DNA of 64,000 bases from Candidatus Manganitrophus sp. (GCA_028865235.1 CP114561.1:1880001-1944000); one strand, 5' to 3'. Shown: positions 16,675 through 27,463, counted from the stretch's first letter. Notes: a model not told the origin generated them from the letters alone. Numbers and translations are program-made.

Positions 16675-18260
16675 ATGGAAAAAGGATTTCTCTCACTCAT
16701 TCTCCATTCACACCTTCCCTTTGTGCGCCACCCCGAATATCCGGAGTTCCTCGAAGAGGATTGGCTCTTTGAGGCCATTACCGAAACGTATATTCCGTTC
16801 ATCACGATCTTTGAAAAACTATTGAACGATCGGGTTCCCTTTCGGATCACCCTCTCGATCACGCCGACCCTGGCCGCCATGCTCAGCGATCCGCTTCTGC
16901 AGCGGCGTTATTTGGAACACATCGAGCGGCTGATCGAGCTTGCGGAGAAGGAAGTGCATCGGACGCGGAATCAGCCGGAGTTTCATTCGACCGCTCGGAT
17001 GTATCTCGATCGGTTCGGGAAGCGCGGACCGTCTTCAACGATCGATACCGGCGGAATCTTCTCACCGCCTTTCGCGCCTTCCAAGAAGAAGGCTCCGTCG
17101 AGCTGATGACCTCGGCGGCGACGCACGGATTTCTTCCGCTCATGGCGGTCAATCCGAATGCCGTGCGGGCGCAGGTCGAGATCGGCGCGCGGGAATATGA
17201 GCGCCACTTCGGCCGGCGTCCCCGCGGGATCTGGCTTCCCGAGTGCGGCTATTATCCCGGATTGGAAGAACACCTGGCCGCCTCCGGGCTTCAATATTTC
17301 ATCGTCGATTCCCATGGGCTTCTCCACGCCGTTCCCCGTCCGAAATATGCCCTCTACGCCCCGATCTACACCCGCGCGAAGGTCGCGGCGTTCGGACGGG
17401 ATGTCGAATCGTCGAAGCAGGTCTGGAGCGCGGAGGAGGGTTACCCAGGCGATTTCGTTTACCGCGATTTCTATCGCGACATCGGCTTTGACCTCGATCT
17501 CGACTACGTCCGGCCCTACATCCACGACGGCGGCATCCGTATTTCAACCGGAATCAAATACCACCGGATTACCGGGAAAACCGACCACAAGGAGCCGTAT
17601 CACCGGGGATGGGCGATCGATCGGGCGGCGGAGCACGCGGGAAATTTCATGTTCAACCGGGAACGCCAGATCGCGCACCTCCACGACGCCATGGGGCGAA
17701 AGCCAGTGATCGTCGCCCCCTACGACGCCGAGCTCTTCGGGCATTGGTGGTTTGAAGGACCGGAGTGGATCGACTTTTTCGTTCGGAAAAGCGCCTACGA
17801 TCAGAACATTTTCCGCCTCACCACACCGGCCGAGTATCTTCGCGAGAATCCGAGGAATCAGGTGGCGACCCCGCCGATGTGCAGTTGGGGATGGAAGGGA
17901 TACAACGAGGTCTGGCTGGAGGGGAGCAATGATTGGATTTATCGCCACCTTCATCAAGCGGCCGATCGGATGGTCTCGCTGGCCCGGCGCTTCCCCCAAG
18001 CGGACGGCCTTCAGAAACGAGCGCTGCGCCAAGCCGCCCGCGAGCTCCTCTTGGCGCAGGCTTCGGACTGGGCTTTTATCATGAAGACCGGAACTTCCAT
18101 TCCGTATGCCGTCAAGCGAACCTACGATCACCTCTCCCGCTTTACCCGGCTCTATGAAGAGATTTCATCGGAGCGGATTCATGAAATTGCGCTCAAAGAG
18201 ATCGAAGAAAAAGACAACCTCTTCCCGGAGATCGACTATCGGCTTTATGCAGGCGCTTAG
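16675..18260 (+). CDS. GH57-family glucan enzyme (DUF1957 type), frameshifted
   Basis: Start MEKGFLSLILHSHLPFVRH, with AGGAGG upstream. The HSHLPF motif is the GH57 N-terminal signature, and the later WLPECGYYPG and APYDAELFGHWWFEG segments carry the candidate nucleophile Glu and acid/base Asp. The C-terminal DUF1957 helical part is complete. The family acts as glycogen-branching enzyme or amylase. Near 17018-17024 a G run (GGG, needs GGGG) breaks the frame; with one base added, the sequence runs RFGEARTVFNDRYRRN as expected. Length after repair is about 528 residues, normal. Confidence 0.88.
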
Positions 18261-18338
18261 GTGTTCCCCCTGCTTGCGAAGAGAATATCGTCCGGTTAAG
18301 ATAGGGGTATTAGAGTGGATCGCAGATCTGGAGATTTC

Positions 18339-18896
18339 ATGGAACAAGCGATAGAAACGCTCAAGGGGAAATTGCTGATTGCAATGCCGATGCTCAACGA
18401 TCCCAACTTCCGGCAGTCGGTGATCCTGATGTGCGAGCATGGACCGGAAGGGGCGCTGGGATTGATCATCAATCGCCCGACGGAAGTGGCGGTCTCGACG
18501 TTGATCGAAGATTTTCCCAAGCTGGCCGGCGGCGAATGGGTTTACGCCGGCGGCCCCGTGGCGAAGAACGGAATGTTGATTCTCTGCCGGGGCGATGCAA
18601 CGCTCGAAAATCACAGCGTCCTGGAGGACGTCTACCTGGCCAAGGATTTGGACGAGCTAAAAACGCCGGGAGCGCTCGGCCCCGACGGAGAGATCCGTTG
18701 TTGCTTGGGATATGCCGGTTGGGCGCCCGGCCAATTGGAAGGGGAGATGTCCTCGGGCGCATGGCGGACCCTCCCGGCCGATGCGGCGCTGATCTTTGAC
18801 GCCGACCCGACCCTCATTTGGCCGCAAATGATGCGTCGGTTCGGTCCCGAATGGGCCTTTTATGCAACGATGCCGTTCGATCCAAACCTGAACTGA
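18339..18896 (+). CDS. yqgE: YqgE/AlgH family protein
   Basis: The 185-residue product starts at the ATG after GGAG; a GTG 24 bp upstream is also open. Family hallmarks are LLIAMPMLNDPNFRQSVILM, GALGLIINRP, the GGPV turn and GYAGWAPGQLEGE. The molecular role of YqgE/AlgH is not settled. It is an isolated gene between GH57 and the response regulator. Confidence 0.92.
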   Translation: MEQAIETLKGKLLIAMPMLNDPNFRQSVILMCEHGPEGALGLIINRPTEVAVSTLIEDFPKLAGGEWVYAGGPVAKNGMLILCRGDATLENHSVLEDVYLAKDLDELKTPGALGPDGEIRCCLGYAGWAPGQLEGEMSSGAWRTLPADAALIFDADPTLIWPQMMRRFGPEWAFYATMPFDPNLN

Positions 18897-19112
18897 TCCC
18901 ACCTTACTTCTTTTCGCTACCCCATCATACCCTCTTGTAGAACCCTGTCACCGGCTCCACACCCGCGGAACAAAAGTGTGCAGATTTTCTTTAACTTTTG
19001 GAGGAAATCCAGACCGATCTCGCTTCTTTACAAAAGATCGAGACGGTCTGGGATTTGCTCTAAGAAGGGATAGGAACCGGAACGATTGAACACTTTTTCC
19101 AGGAGGAACGAG
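18897..19112. other. Intergenic stretch
   Basis: No gene or clear promoter was seen. AGGAGGAACGAG directly before 19113 is the ribosome site of the next gene. Confidence 0.4.
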
Positions 19113-20251
19113 ATGGCAAAACGTCCTCAGATTTTGATCATTGAAGATCAGCTCGGCCCAGAAAATCACTCGAAATGATCCTTTCCCCTTACTTCGATAT
19201 TCTCACCGTCGATTCGGGAGAAAAGGGATTGGCCCAGCTGAAGGAAAAACCGGTCGATGTGGTGACGCTCGACCTCCGGCTTCCCAACCTGCAAGGAATC
19301 GATGTCCTTCGCCAAATTAAACAGATGCACGGAGACATCGAGGTCATCGTCATCACCGGTTACGGGGAGTTCAAAACAGTGCTCGATGCGCTCCATTTAG
19401 GCGCCTCCTCCTATCTCCTGAAGCCCTTTAACATGGGGGACGTTTTGACCGCCGTGAATCGGGCCGCCGGAAAGAAGCGGCAGATGGATCAATTAAAAGA
19501 GTTCCTGATCCAGATCGGAGGATTGATCGGCGCCGAGAAAGAACTCTCCCAAGGGATCAAGCTGCTCGAACAAGATCGCTCCCTTCTCGAGGGGGTCAAG
19601 AAGATGTTCGAAAAAACGGAGCAAGAAATCGAGGAGGAGCGGCGGGTCAACCATTTTGACTTCATCCGGGCCCTCATCGACACCGTTGAAAAAAGAGATC
19701 CGTACGCCTACGGCCATTCGAGCCGGGTCAACTATTATTCCTACCTGATCGCGCAACGCCTCGGACTGACCGATTCGGAGAAAGAAGAGCTGCAGATCGG
19801 CGCCTACATGCACGACATCGGCAAGCTCGGCATCGACCCGCAGGTGGTCCAGAAAAAGGGAGAGTATACCTCCGAGGAGATGGAGGCGATCAAAAGACAT
19901 CCCGAAATCGGCGTGAATCTCGTCGCCCCGCTGAACCTTTCCCCGAACGTTCTCGCCTTGATCCGGCATCACCACGAGTATTACATCGGGAAAGGATACC
20001 CCGACGGCATCGGCGGAGAGGACATTCCCCTCCTGGCGCGGATCGTGGCCGTGGCCGACGCATTCGATGCGATGGTTTCCGATTACCCTTATGAATACAG
20101 GAAGGTTCTCTCTCTGGAAGAGGCGACGGCGGAGCTCAATCACTGCTCGGGAATTCAGTTCGATCCGAAAGTCGTGAAGGCGCTGATCGAAATGATCGAG
20201 GAGGAGCACGACCGGATCCTCCTCAAGTCGGCCCTCTTTGCCGATCTTTAA
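19113..20251 (+). CDS. Response regulator with HD-GYP phosphodiesterase output, frameshifted
   Basis: It begins MAKRPQILIIEDQLGP after AGGAGG. The frame then stops early; adding one C in the C3 run near 19155 gives GPRKSLEMILSPYFDILTV and joins the receiver domain, whose phospho-acceptor is in VVTLDLRLP. The HD-GYP domain follows, with HSSRV, YMHDIGKLGI, RHHHEYYIGKGYPDG and a metal-binding DAFDAM. HD-GYP enzymes hydrolyse cyclic di-GMP. No histidine kinase is adjacent, so its sensor is elsewhere. Confidence 0.9.
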
Positions 20252-20254
20252 ATT

Positions 20255-21415
20255 TCATCGCCCGGCAAATTGCGAACCGACTTCCCAAGCGTGGTCCTCT
20301 ACCCGGAGAATTCCCGGACGGATCGCGCGAATGCGATGGTTTGCGGAATCGGCGATGTAGATAGTCCCCGCCGGGTCGATCCCGATTCCCGTCGGAAAAT
20401 CGAACCCGGCTGAAAGCCCCATCCCATCGATATCACCCGGCTGACCGCTCCCCGCCAAAGTGCTCACCCGACCCTGAGGGAGGAGGATCTTCCGGATGCG
20501 ATGGTTCTTGCTGTCCGAGACAATCAGGTTTCCCTCGATATCGACACTCACGCCGGTCGGCCAGTAAAACTGCGCCTCCTCTCGAAGCCCGTCTCGATCT
20601 CCCGGCTCCCCCGATCCGGCCACCGTGATAACGTTGCCGTCCGAGCCGATCCGCCGGATCGTGTGCGATCCTGCGTCGGCGACATAAACATTCCCGCCGT
20701 TGTCGGCCGCCACCGTCATCGGTTGATTGAATTTTGAAAAGTAGGCGAGGCTGTCGTGATATCCTTGCTCGCCGGTCCCGGCGACGATCATGACGATCCC
20801 CGTCGGGGTGACCCGTTTGATTTGATGCGCCCCCCGATCGGCTACATAGAGGCTTCCGTCCGGGGCCACCGCGACGCCGGTTGGATAGACAAACTCCGCC
20901 TCCTCGGCCGCTCCCTCTTTATTGCCCTGCCTTCCGCTCCCGGCGACTGTTGAAACGACCCCATCCGGCGTGATTTTTCTGATCCGGAAATTGTCGGCGT
21001 CGGCCACATAGAGGTTGTCGTCTCCATCCATCGCGAGGGTATCGGGACCGTGAAAGAGCGCCTCTCTTCCCTTCCCATCGGCGAAGCCGGGAACCCCCTG
21101 TCCCGCAAAAGTCGTCACCCAACCGAAGCGGTCGATCTTCCGGATGACATGGTTGTCATAATCGGCGACGAATCGGTCGCCCCGCCGGTTGACCGCAATC
21201 CCGGTCGGCCAGGCGAATCGCGCCAGCGACGCCGGCCCGTCTTGAAGGCCGCGCTGACCCGACCCCGCCACAATCGAAACGATTTTTTCGGGGCTTCCCT
21301 GAAATGTCTTCTGACCCGGTATCGAGGCGGGAATCGCCCCTTCGGGGAAAGGGAAATAAGCGCATGCCGAGAAAAGAAAGAAAAGAGATACGATTAAAAA
21401 GAGGGGTCGCTTCAT
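20255..21415 (-). CDS. NHL-repeat beta-propeller lipoprotein
   Basis: The ATG at 21415 follows GAGGAG. A lipoprotein signal (about 1-17) ends in the lipobox FSAC. The rest, about 370 residues, is a run of NHL repeats in which TVAGSG...G..DG and PTGIAV.P.G..YVAD..NH.IR recur about six times, forming a six-bladed propeller. It likely binds protein or ligand at the outer membrane. It is convergent with the HD-GYP gene, with 3 bp between. Confidence 0.88.
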   Translation of the reverse strand: MKRPLFLIVSLFFLFSACAYFPFPEGAIPASIPGQKTFQGSPEKIVSIVAGSGQRGLQDGPASLARFAWPTGIAVNRRGDRFVADYDNHVIRKIDRFGWVTTFAGQGVPGFADGKGREALFHGPDTLAMDGDDNLYVADADNFRIRKITPDGVVSTVAGSGRQGNKEGAAEEAEFVYPTGVAVAPDGSLYVADRGAHQIKRVTPTGIVMIVAGTGEQGYHDSLAYFSKFNQPMTVAADNGGNVYVADAGSHTIRRIGSDGNVITVAGSGEPGDRDGLREEAQFYWPTGVSVDIEGNLIVSDSKNHRIRKILLPQGRVSTLAGSGQPGDIDGMGLSAGFDFPTGIGIDPAGTIYIADSANHRIRAIRPGILRVEDHAWEVGSQFAGR

Positions 21416-21504
21416 TGTCTCCTCACTCATAGATCATTCTATGAGATGAAGACAGGATCGCGCAAGGGAAACATTCAAATCATTGGATCGTTCATGTGGG
21501 GGTT

Positions 21505-21529
21505 GGGCGAGGCGGGGCCTCGCCCCTAC
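21505..21529. repeat. Dispersed GGGGCGA palindrome, copy 1 (half element)
   Basis: GGGCGAGGC and GCCTCGCCC form a 9-bp stem, followed by CCTAC. The same word pair, GTAGGGGCGA...TCGCCCCTAC, frames longer elements at 34401 and 50147. Confidence 0.55.
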
Positions 21530-21539
21530 CGTCCCCGTC

Positions 21540-23372
21540 CTAATCGGCGAGGTGAGAAGCGGACCCGGAACCCGATTGAGGAGAAGGGATCGTTCCGATC
21601 ATTTCGGTGAGAAATTGGCTCGGCCTGTTTCGAACCGGCCGCCCGAAACGGGTCCGCTCCTTCGACCAGAGGAGGTAGAGGCGTTCCTTCGCGCGGGTGA
21701 TCGCCACATACATCAACCGCCGCTCTTCCTCCAACTCTGCCTCCGACGAAAGGGCCGGCCGGAAGGGGAAGAGCCCCTGTTCGAGACCGCAGAGAAAAAC
21801 CGTCGGCCATTCTAATCCCTTGGCGGCGTGGATCGTCAGCAGCTTTACAGAGTCTTCCTCATCCCGCAACTCATCTTGGACCGATCGGGTAAACTGCCAC
21901 CTTAAGAAAGCGGAAAGCGAGTGATCCTCTTGATTCTCCGCCTGCCAGCGACTGATCTTCTCGAAGAGCTTCTGAAGATGGGCCTCCTTCAGCGGATAAC
22001 CCTCTTTTCGATAACGCTCGGAGAACTGAAATCGGCGATCGACCTCCTTCGCCAGATCCAAAACCGTCGGATACGCCCCCTTCGAGAGCTTCTCCTGAAG
22101 ATCGAGAAGATGCTCTTTAAACCAGGAAGAGGGAAGCAGATCGAAGAGAGGCCGCTCGGCGCGGGCCGCCTCCAGATTCAGCGTAGAGAGAACCTCCGGA
22201 GAATAACGCTCCTTCGGAAGAATCTTCTTTAAATGGTAATCATCCCCCGGGTTATGGAGGATGATCAAGAAGCTCAAGAGGTGCCGGACCTCCTCTTTCT
22301 CCCAGAAAGAAGCGGTCACTACCTGATAAGGGATCTTTCGAAGCTGGAGCGCTCTGGCGAGTGGAATCGCCTGAGCGTGGGTCCGATAGAGAATCGCCAT
22401 ATCAGAGGGATGATACTCTCCCTTCCCATAGTCGCGTTTGATGATCGTCGCCACCGCTTCCGCCTCTTTCTCCGGGGTGTCGGCCTGCATCACGGAGACG
22501 GCGACCGATCCGGCCCAATCGGTCCGAAGCCGCTTTTCGAGCTGGTATCGATTGTGGGCGATCAGCCGGTTGGCCGCCTCGACGATTGGAACGGTTGATC
22601 GATAATTCTGCTCAAGCTGAATGACCTCCACCTCGGGGACCATTTTCGGGAAGGAGAGGATGTGGTCGATATTCGCTCCGCGAAACCGGTAGATGCTCTG
22701 ATAATCATCCCCCGCCATGAAGAGATGCGCCGGCTGCAGCAGGTTGATCATCTCCCACTGATCCGAATCGGTATCCTGCACTTCATCGACCAAAAGATGG
22801 CTGAAGCGCGATTGATAGGTCTCGCGGACGGCGGTGTGCTCACGAAGGAGGAGATTCGCCGACTGCAACAGCCCGCGATAATCGAAAGCGTTTCCCTCCT
22901 TCAGCCGGCGCTGGTACTCGCGAAAAAGGGGATCATTCTGGAAAAACCGGCCGGTCTGGAACGCCCGGACCACTTCCGCCGGATCGCGCTTGGTGCTCAG
23001 CTCGTCGAGAATTTCGCGGAGCAGCTCCACCTGGTCGGACTGATCGTAGATGGAGAAGTTCTTTCGATAGCCGAGAATTTCCCCCCACCGCTCCAGCAAA
23101 GAGGCGGCAAACGCATGGAAGGTCAGAAGGCTCAGCTTGCGTTGCTCACCGACCTCCGCCTCGATCCGGCGGCGCATCTCACCCGCCGCATGGCGTGTGA
23201 AGGTAAGTGCCAGCATATTCCAAGGGGAGATTCCCTCTTTCAGGAGCCGGACCAACCGGAGACTTAAGACCGCCGTCTTCCCGCTTCCGGCGCCGGCATT
23301 CACGAGGATCACCTGTGCGCGACTCTCCACCGCCCGGCGCTGTGCTTCATTGAGATTTTCAATTAATTTCAT
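21540..23372 (-). CDS. UvrD/Rep-type superfamily 1 helicase
   Basis: The 610-residue product starts MKLIENLNEAQRRAV. It has NAGAGSGKTAVLSLRL (Walker A), DEVQDTDSDQW, GDDYQSIYRFRGA, NYRST, LTIHAAKGLEW and MYVAITRAKERLYLLWS, all the canonical SF1A motifs. It is shorter than PcrA/UvrD and lacks the long C-terminal Tudor tail. It is the last gene of an operon with an SMC-like ATPase, so a dedicated repair or defence helicase is possible. Confidence 0.92.
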   Translation of the reverse strand: MKLIENLNEAQRRAVESRAQVILVNAGAGSGKTAVLSLRLVRLLKEGISPWNMLALTFTRHAAGEMRRRIEAEVGEQRKLSLLTFHAFAASLLERWGEILGYRKNFSIYDQSDQVELLREILDELSTKRDPAEVVRAFQTGRFFQNDPLFREYQRRLKEGNAFDYRGLLQSANLLLREHTAVRETYQSRFSHLLVDEVQDTDSDQWEMINLLQPAHLFMAGDDYQSIYRFRGANIDHILSFPKMVPEVEVIQLEQNYRSTVPIVEAANRLIAHNRYQLEKRLRTDWAGSVAVSVMQADTPEKEAEAVATIIKRDYGKGEYHPSDMAILYRTHAQAIPLARALQLRKIPYQVVTASFWEKEEVRHLLSFLIILHNPGDDYHLKKILPKERYSPEVLSTLNLEAARAERPLFDLLPSSWFKEHLLDLQEKLSKGAYPTVLDLAKEVDRRFQFSERYRKEGYPLKEAHLQKLFEKISRWQAENQEDHSLSAFLRWQFTRSVQDELRDEEDSVKLLTIHAAKGLEWPTVFLCGLEQGLFPFRPALSSEAELEEERRLMYVAITRAKERLYLLWSKERTRFGRPVRNRPSQFLTEMIGTIPSPQSGSGSASHLAD

Positions 23373-23390
23373 CCTATCTTCCTAATCAAG

Positions 23391-25450
23391 TTAAGCCGAA
23401 GCCATTGCCGGGTCGGCCATCTGGATCATCTTCACTCCCAGACGGGCGGCATCTCCCGGCGGAATTCCTTCCACCCCCGCGACAATGAAATGATCGAGGT
23501 GCCCTTCATCGACGAAGGCACAGAGCGCCTCGATGAAGCGCCGGCGGTGGTGAAGGTCAACGCTTTCGAGATTATCGACCAGCAACAACCGGCAGCGCGG
23601 CTCGCGGAAGAGAATCAACGCCGTCATCAGCGCGGCGGAGAAGAGCACCCGCTCTCCCGTCGAGAGGGCTTCAAACGGGATGAAATGCTCGCCCCGCTTC
23701 CACCCCATCTCGAAGATTTCGTTTCCCCGGACATCTTGAAAACGGAAGGTCAACTCCTTTTCAGGATCGATCGCGTGAAGCAGATCATTGACGATCTTCG
23801 AAAAGGGCCGGATCATCTCCTTGATCATCCCCCCCTGGAGTCCTTTCGGACCAAGGGCCACGATCAGCTGTTTCAGCGCCTCTACGTTCGCGTCGGCCTT
23901 TTTCAGGTCGACCTGATTCTGCTGGTAGGCGATCCAGAGGGAGCGCTGCTCCTCCTGTTCGGCGAGACGGCGCTTCAGCTCCTCCAGATGGCGCTCGAGC
24001 CCCTCTTTTTGAAGGATCAGATCGGCGGGATCGGCATAACCGCCGTCGGCCGCCTCTTCCCCCTCCAGCCGAGCCAAGGCCTCCATCAGTTCCATCTGCT
24101 TCCCCTCCCCTTCGCCGGCGCGCTGAAGCATCTCCTCCCAGACGGCGATCTGCCTTTGCGTTTCGCGTTCTTCCCGATCCAACAACAGAGCGTGCGCCTG
24201 AAGGGGTCCAAGGCTCTCCTGCAATCCCCGGTAGCGCTGCCATCGCATCGATTGCAACGACTCGATCTCGCTGATCGTCGTCTCCTGCGCAGAGAGCCGA
24301 TCCCGTCCCTGTGTAATCACCGGGGTGAAATCGACAGGACAGTGAATCCCTTCGACCACGGGACAAATACCCTGAACCGATTCGGCGCGATCGAGCCCTT
24401 TCCTCTCCATCTCCAATGCGATCTTCAGCGCGTTCAGCCGCTTCTCTTCCTGCTCGATCTCGCCAAAGAGGGCGGCCGTCGCCTGCTCGACCTGGCCTCT
24501 TTCCGTTTGCAGCGGCACCCGATCAAACGACCGGCTCCGCAGTTCGGCGATCTGCGTTCGGATCTTCTCAACGGAGGCCGCGGCGGCCTCCCGCTCAATC
24601 AAACGGGACCGTAATCCTTTGATCTCTCTTCCTCGCGCTTCCGCTGATTTCCGACGCGCCTCATCCTTGGCCAGCTCTTCCCGGATGAGGATGATCCGTT
24701 CTTGAATCTCTTCGATCTCCCGTTGGGTGGTCCGTGCCGCTTCGGAAGGAACAAACGGCTCCTGATTTCGGGTGTGAAGCATCCGGCGGGCCGCCGAGAT
24801 TCCTTCCTTCTTTCGGAGGGACCAGAGGGAGAATTCTTTCTTAAGATGGATCAACATCCGATCGAAGTTCGACTGAAGATCGTGGCCCTCCGACCAGAGG
24901 GCGAAGGCCTTGTCGATCCAGGCGTGCAGCGTCAGGGAGCTGACAGGCGCGCGGACCGCTTGGATCAGCCGGCTCTTGAGATGGGGCTTGTCCCACCCGA
25001 GCCCCTTCGTCGGCGAGAGCCCGAAGAGAAACGCCCGCTTCTTCGCATCGGAGAGGGAGAGAAACGCATTGAGATCGAAAGAAACGGCAAAATCACCCAC
25101 TTCTTCGGCGATGCGCCGATGGGCATCGGCCAGATTCTTCTCCCCTTGATGGGGCGAAACCCAAACCGAGGTCGAGACCGCCCCCGGCTGAGCTTAAAAG
25201 TTCGGTGAAGGATGAACTTTGCGTCGGTCTCGATCTCCACCGACATCTCCCGGTCGGAGGCAAGTTGAACCACTGAAGCCGGGGTGCGGCCCAGGCGCGG
25301 CTCATAACCGAGAATGCCGACCATGACCGCCTGGAGCAAGGCGCTCTTGCCGGCCCCATTCGGTCCGACCAAGAGCATCTTGGGGGCGATCGCCCACTCG
25401 GACCGCTTCCCCTTGAAATTGTGAAGACGAAGACGTGCCAGCTTCGACAT
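23391..25450 (-). CDS. SMC/Rad50-like ATPase with Cys-pair hook, frameshifted
   Basis: N-terminus MSKLARLRLHNFKGKRSEW with Walker A GPNGAGKSALLQ; C-terminus with an ABC signature ALSTGERVLFSAAL and Walker B CRLLLVDNLESVDLHH. Between lies a coiled coil rich in Glu, Arg and Leu, broken at its middle by GICPVVEGIHCPVDF, where two Cys seven residues apart may bind metal like the Rad50 zinc hook. Near 25140-25150 one G is missing (AAGGGGAGAAG); adding it gives HQGEKNLADAHRRIAEEVGDF and joins the frames, about 686 residues. It abuts the upstream gene. It is smaller than Rad50 or SbcC, and no Mre11/SbcD gene is adjacent. Confidence 0.82.
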
Positions 25451-26454
25451 TTATCCCTCCTTGGCGGGATTCGCCGCGGGGGGATTCTCCGCCGGTTTGG
25501 ACGGACCCGAACTCCGCTCCTGATCTTCCGGCGGGATGGCGCCGTATTCATCCCCTTCCAGCGCCCCTTCCAGGCTGACCTCTTCGAACCGGGCTTCTTC
25601 GATCGCCCGTTCGACCTGGACCTCTCTCGGATCGGTCTGTCCCTTTTCGATCTTCTCGCCGAGCTCGGCGAATTTCTTGAAATCGAAATCGTGCTTGAAG
25701 CCGTAAACGGTGATCTTGGACACCCCGTTATGAACCTCGACCGTTTTGGCGGCGATCGCCGGATGCTTCAACAGCGCGTTTCGGGTGCAGATCGACTGGG
25801 CGTGGCGGTCTCCGAATTTTTGCCGGCTGACATGTTGGTTGAAGACCTCCTGGATCTCCCCATGCGAGAGATCGACCCAGAGGCCGACCGGATCTTCAAT
25901 TTCAAAGAAGACCAGCGCCCTTCCGGGGCGATCGGTGGAGAGGGAAGCGGGCGGCTTCTCCTTCATCCCATAGGTCCCGCAGACCGGGTAGCGCCGGACC
26001 TTCACCTGAAGGTCTTGAAGGAAGTAAGTATAGACGTTGAAAAAGAGGGTGTAATCGACGCCGACCATATTCCCGATCGGGTTCGGACCGAAGATGATCT
26101 TCCGGACATAAACCGACTGGATCGCCCGCGTCTTCGGATGCCGTTCGATGTAGGGGTTGGAAACTTCTTTTCCGTCGACGACGACGGAGGGGGGGTCATG
26201 ATGTTCAGACCGGGAAGCTGGTTGAGTTTGTCGGCGCCGGCCGACGTGATCATCCAGTGCTCGCCGATCCGCTGGATCTCTTTATTGCGCTCGGATAGGG
26301 AGACCGGCATCTTGCAAGCGCGCATGACTCCGGAGGCGTCCCGGCGGATAAAAACCTCTCCGTCGCCGAGGAGGGCGACGTTCTGATTTCGGAGCGCTTG
26401 GTTTTCTTTCTGGAGGGTTTCAAACGAATCTTTCTTAGCGGTAGGAATACTCAT
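25451..26454 (-). CDS. Unrecognised protein, first gene of the ATPase-helicase operon, frameshifted
   Basis: AAGGAG lies 6 nt before the ATG. Two frames join if one C is added to the C7 run near 26190, giving NIMTPPSVVVDGKEVSNPY and a product of about 334 residues. The N-terminus has a short coiled coil (ETLQKENQALRNQNVALL). The middle has IQRIGEHWMITSAGADKLNQ and QSICTRNALLKHPAI; the C-terminus is acidic, then Pro/Ala-rich and disordered. I do not recognise a family. Its size, the position beside an ATPase and helicase, and the last motif recall single-strand annealing proteins of the RecT kind, but that is a guess. Confidence 0.7.
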
Positions 26455-26764
26455 TTTTTCTCCTTCTCTCCTGCAATGCGTTGGTCTCTAATCGCAGGAT
26501 GCAATGATCATCAACCCGCGGCTCAACGAGACTTTTTCCCAATGTCTCGTGAAGACCGCTCCTGTCACACATTTAATACGCAATCAAACGGAGCGACGGC
26601 GCGAAACAAGCGCCCGCGGGAGGATCAGGAGATGCGAAGAGGCTGGAAGATCCTAAGAGGAAAACAGAGGGAAAAACAGGACAACGAGAAGGAACTTACA
26701 AAATCAAATTCAAAAGCAAAACCAGTCTTAAAACCTCACTCCGTTCTTACCTAAAACGATTCTG
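26455..26764 (-). other. Long 5' leader of the unrecognised protein-ATPase-helicase operon
   Basis: About 310 bp lies between the promoter at 26765-26793 and the first start codon. I find no supported gene in it. A plus-strand open frame running 26398-26754 begins inside the opposite gene and has no ribosome site. Confidence 0.35.
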
Positions 26765-26793
26765 TTTATAACATTTTAAGACCTCATTGTCAA
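26765..26793 (-). promoter_or_regulatory. Near-consensus sigma-70 promoter for the unrecognised protein-ATPase-helicase operon
   Basis: On the minus strand TTGACA, a 17-bp spacer and TATAAA give the best sigma-70 match seen in the window. It points towards the gene at 26454. Confidence 0.65.
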
Positions 26794-26835
26794 CGGAGCC
26801 GAAGGGGTTTTCCCCCTTGAACCGGCTCGATTCTC

Positions 26836-26864
26836 TTGACATGAAAATGCCTGAATGTTACTGT
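26836..26864 (+). promoter_or_regulatory. Promoter for pgpA
   Basis: TTGACA, then 17 bp, then TACTGT, about 50 bp before the GTG at 26917. The -10 box is weaker than the -35. Confidence 0.5.
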
Positions 26865-26916
26865 TTTTCAACATTTTCTAAATATCACCCAAACCTGCGG
26901 TGAGGGTCTCGTTCGA

Positions 26917-27452
26917 GTGATAAAGACAAAACAAAAGGAGGCGCGCTCCGAACAAGACCCCTTCTCAAAAACGGACGGGAACGCCTCGGATCGAGCTCCC
27001 TCTCCAAAATGGGCGCGCTGGATTGCAACCGGCTTCGGCGTCGGCTATTTCCCCATCATGCCGGGAACCCTCGGCAGCCTCCTCGGTTTCTCCTTCTTTC
27101 TCGCCCTTCGCCCCCTCCCGCCGGTTCTCTATTTGTTCACCCTCATCGCATTCATCTTTTTGGGGGTCCATACGGCCGGTTTATCCGAATCGTTCTTTCA
27201 GAAAAAAGATGCATCCGAAATTGTGATCGACGAGATTGTGACGATGATGGGGGTCCTTTTTCTGATTCCCCCGTCGGTCGGGTGGTGGTTTGCCGGTCTG
27301 ATTGCCTTTCGTGTTTTTGATATCCTCAAACCCCTCCCTGCCGGCAATTGGAGCGGCTTCCGGGAGGATGGGGGGTCATGGCGGACGACCTTCTGGCGGG
27401 GGCCTACGCCGTCGTCTTCATTCAACTGATTGCGCTCATCCTCAACCATTGA
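26917..27452 (+). CDS. pgpA: Phosphatidylglycerophosphatase A, frameshifted
   Basis: It removes phosphate from phosphatidylglycerophosphate in the inner membrane. The PgpA pattern is GYFPIMPGTLGSLLG, then ASEIVIDEIVTMMG with the acidic metal ligands, then FRVFDILKPLPA. One base is missing near 27340; with it the C-terminus reads ERLPGGWGVMADDLLAGAYAVV, the usual PgpA ending, and stops at 27450-27452. The GTG start has no strong ribosome site. The next gene starts 12 bp downstream. Confidence 0.88.
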
Positions 27453-27463
27453 GCGGGAGGTCG

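Noticed and set aside
26398..26754. 118-codon plus-strand open frame upstream of pgpA
   Set aside because: It begins inside the opposite gene and covers the probable leader of that operon; it shows no coding features.
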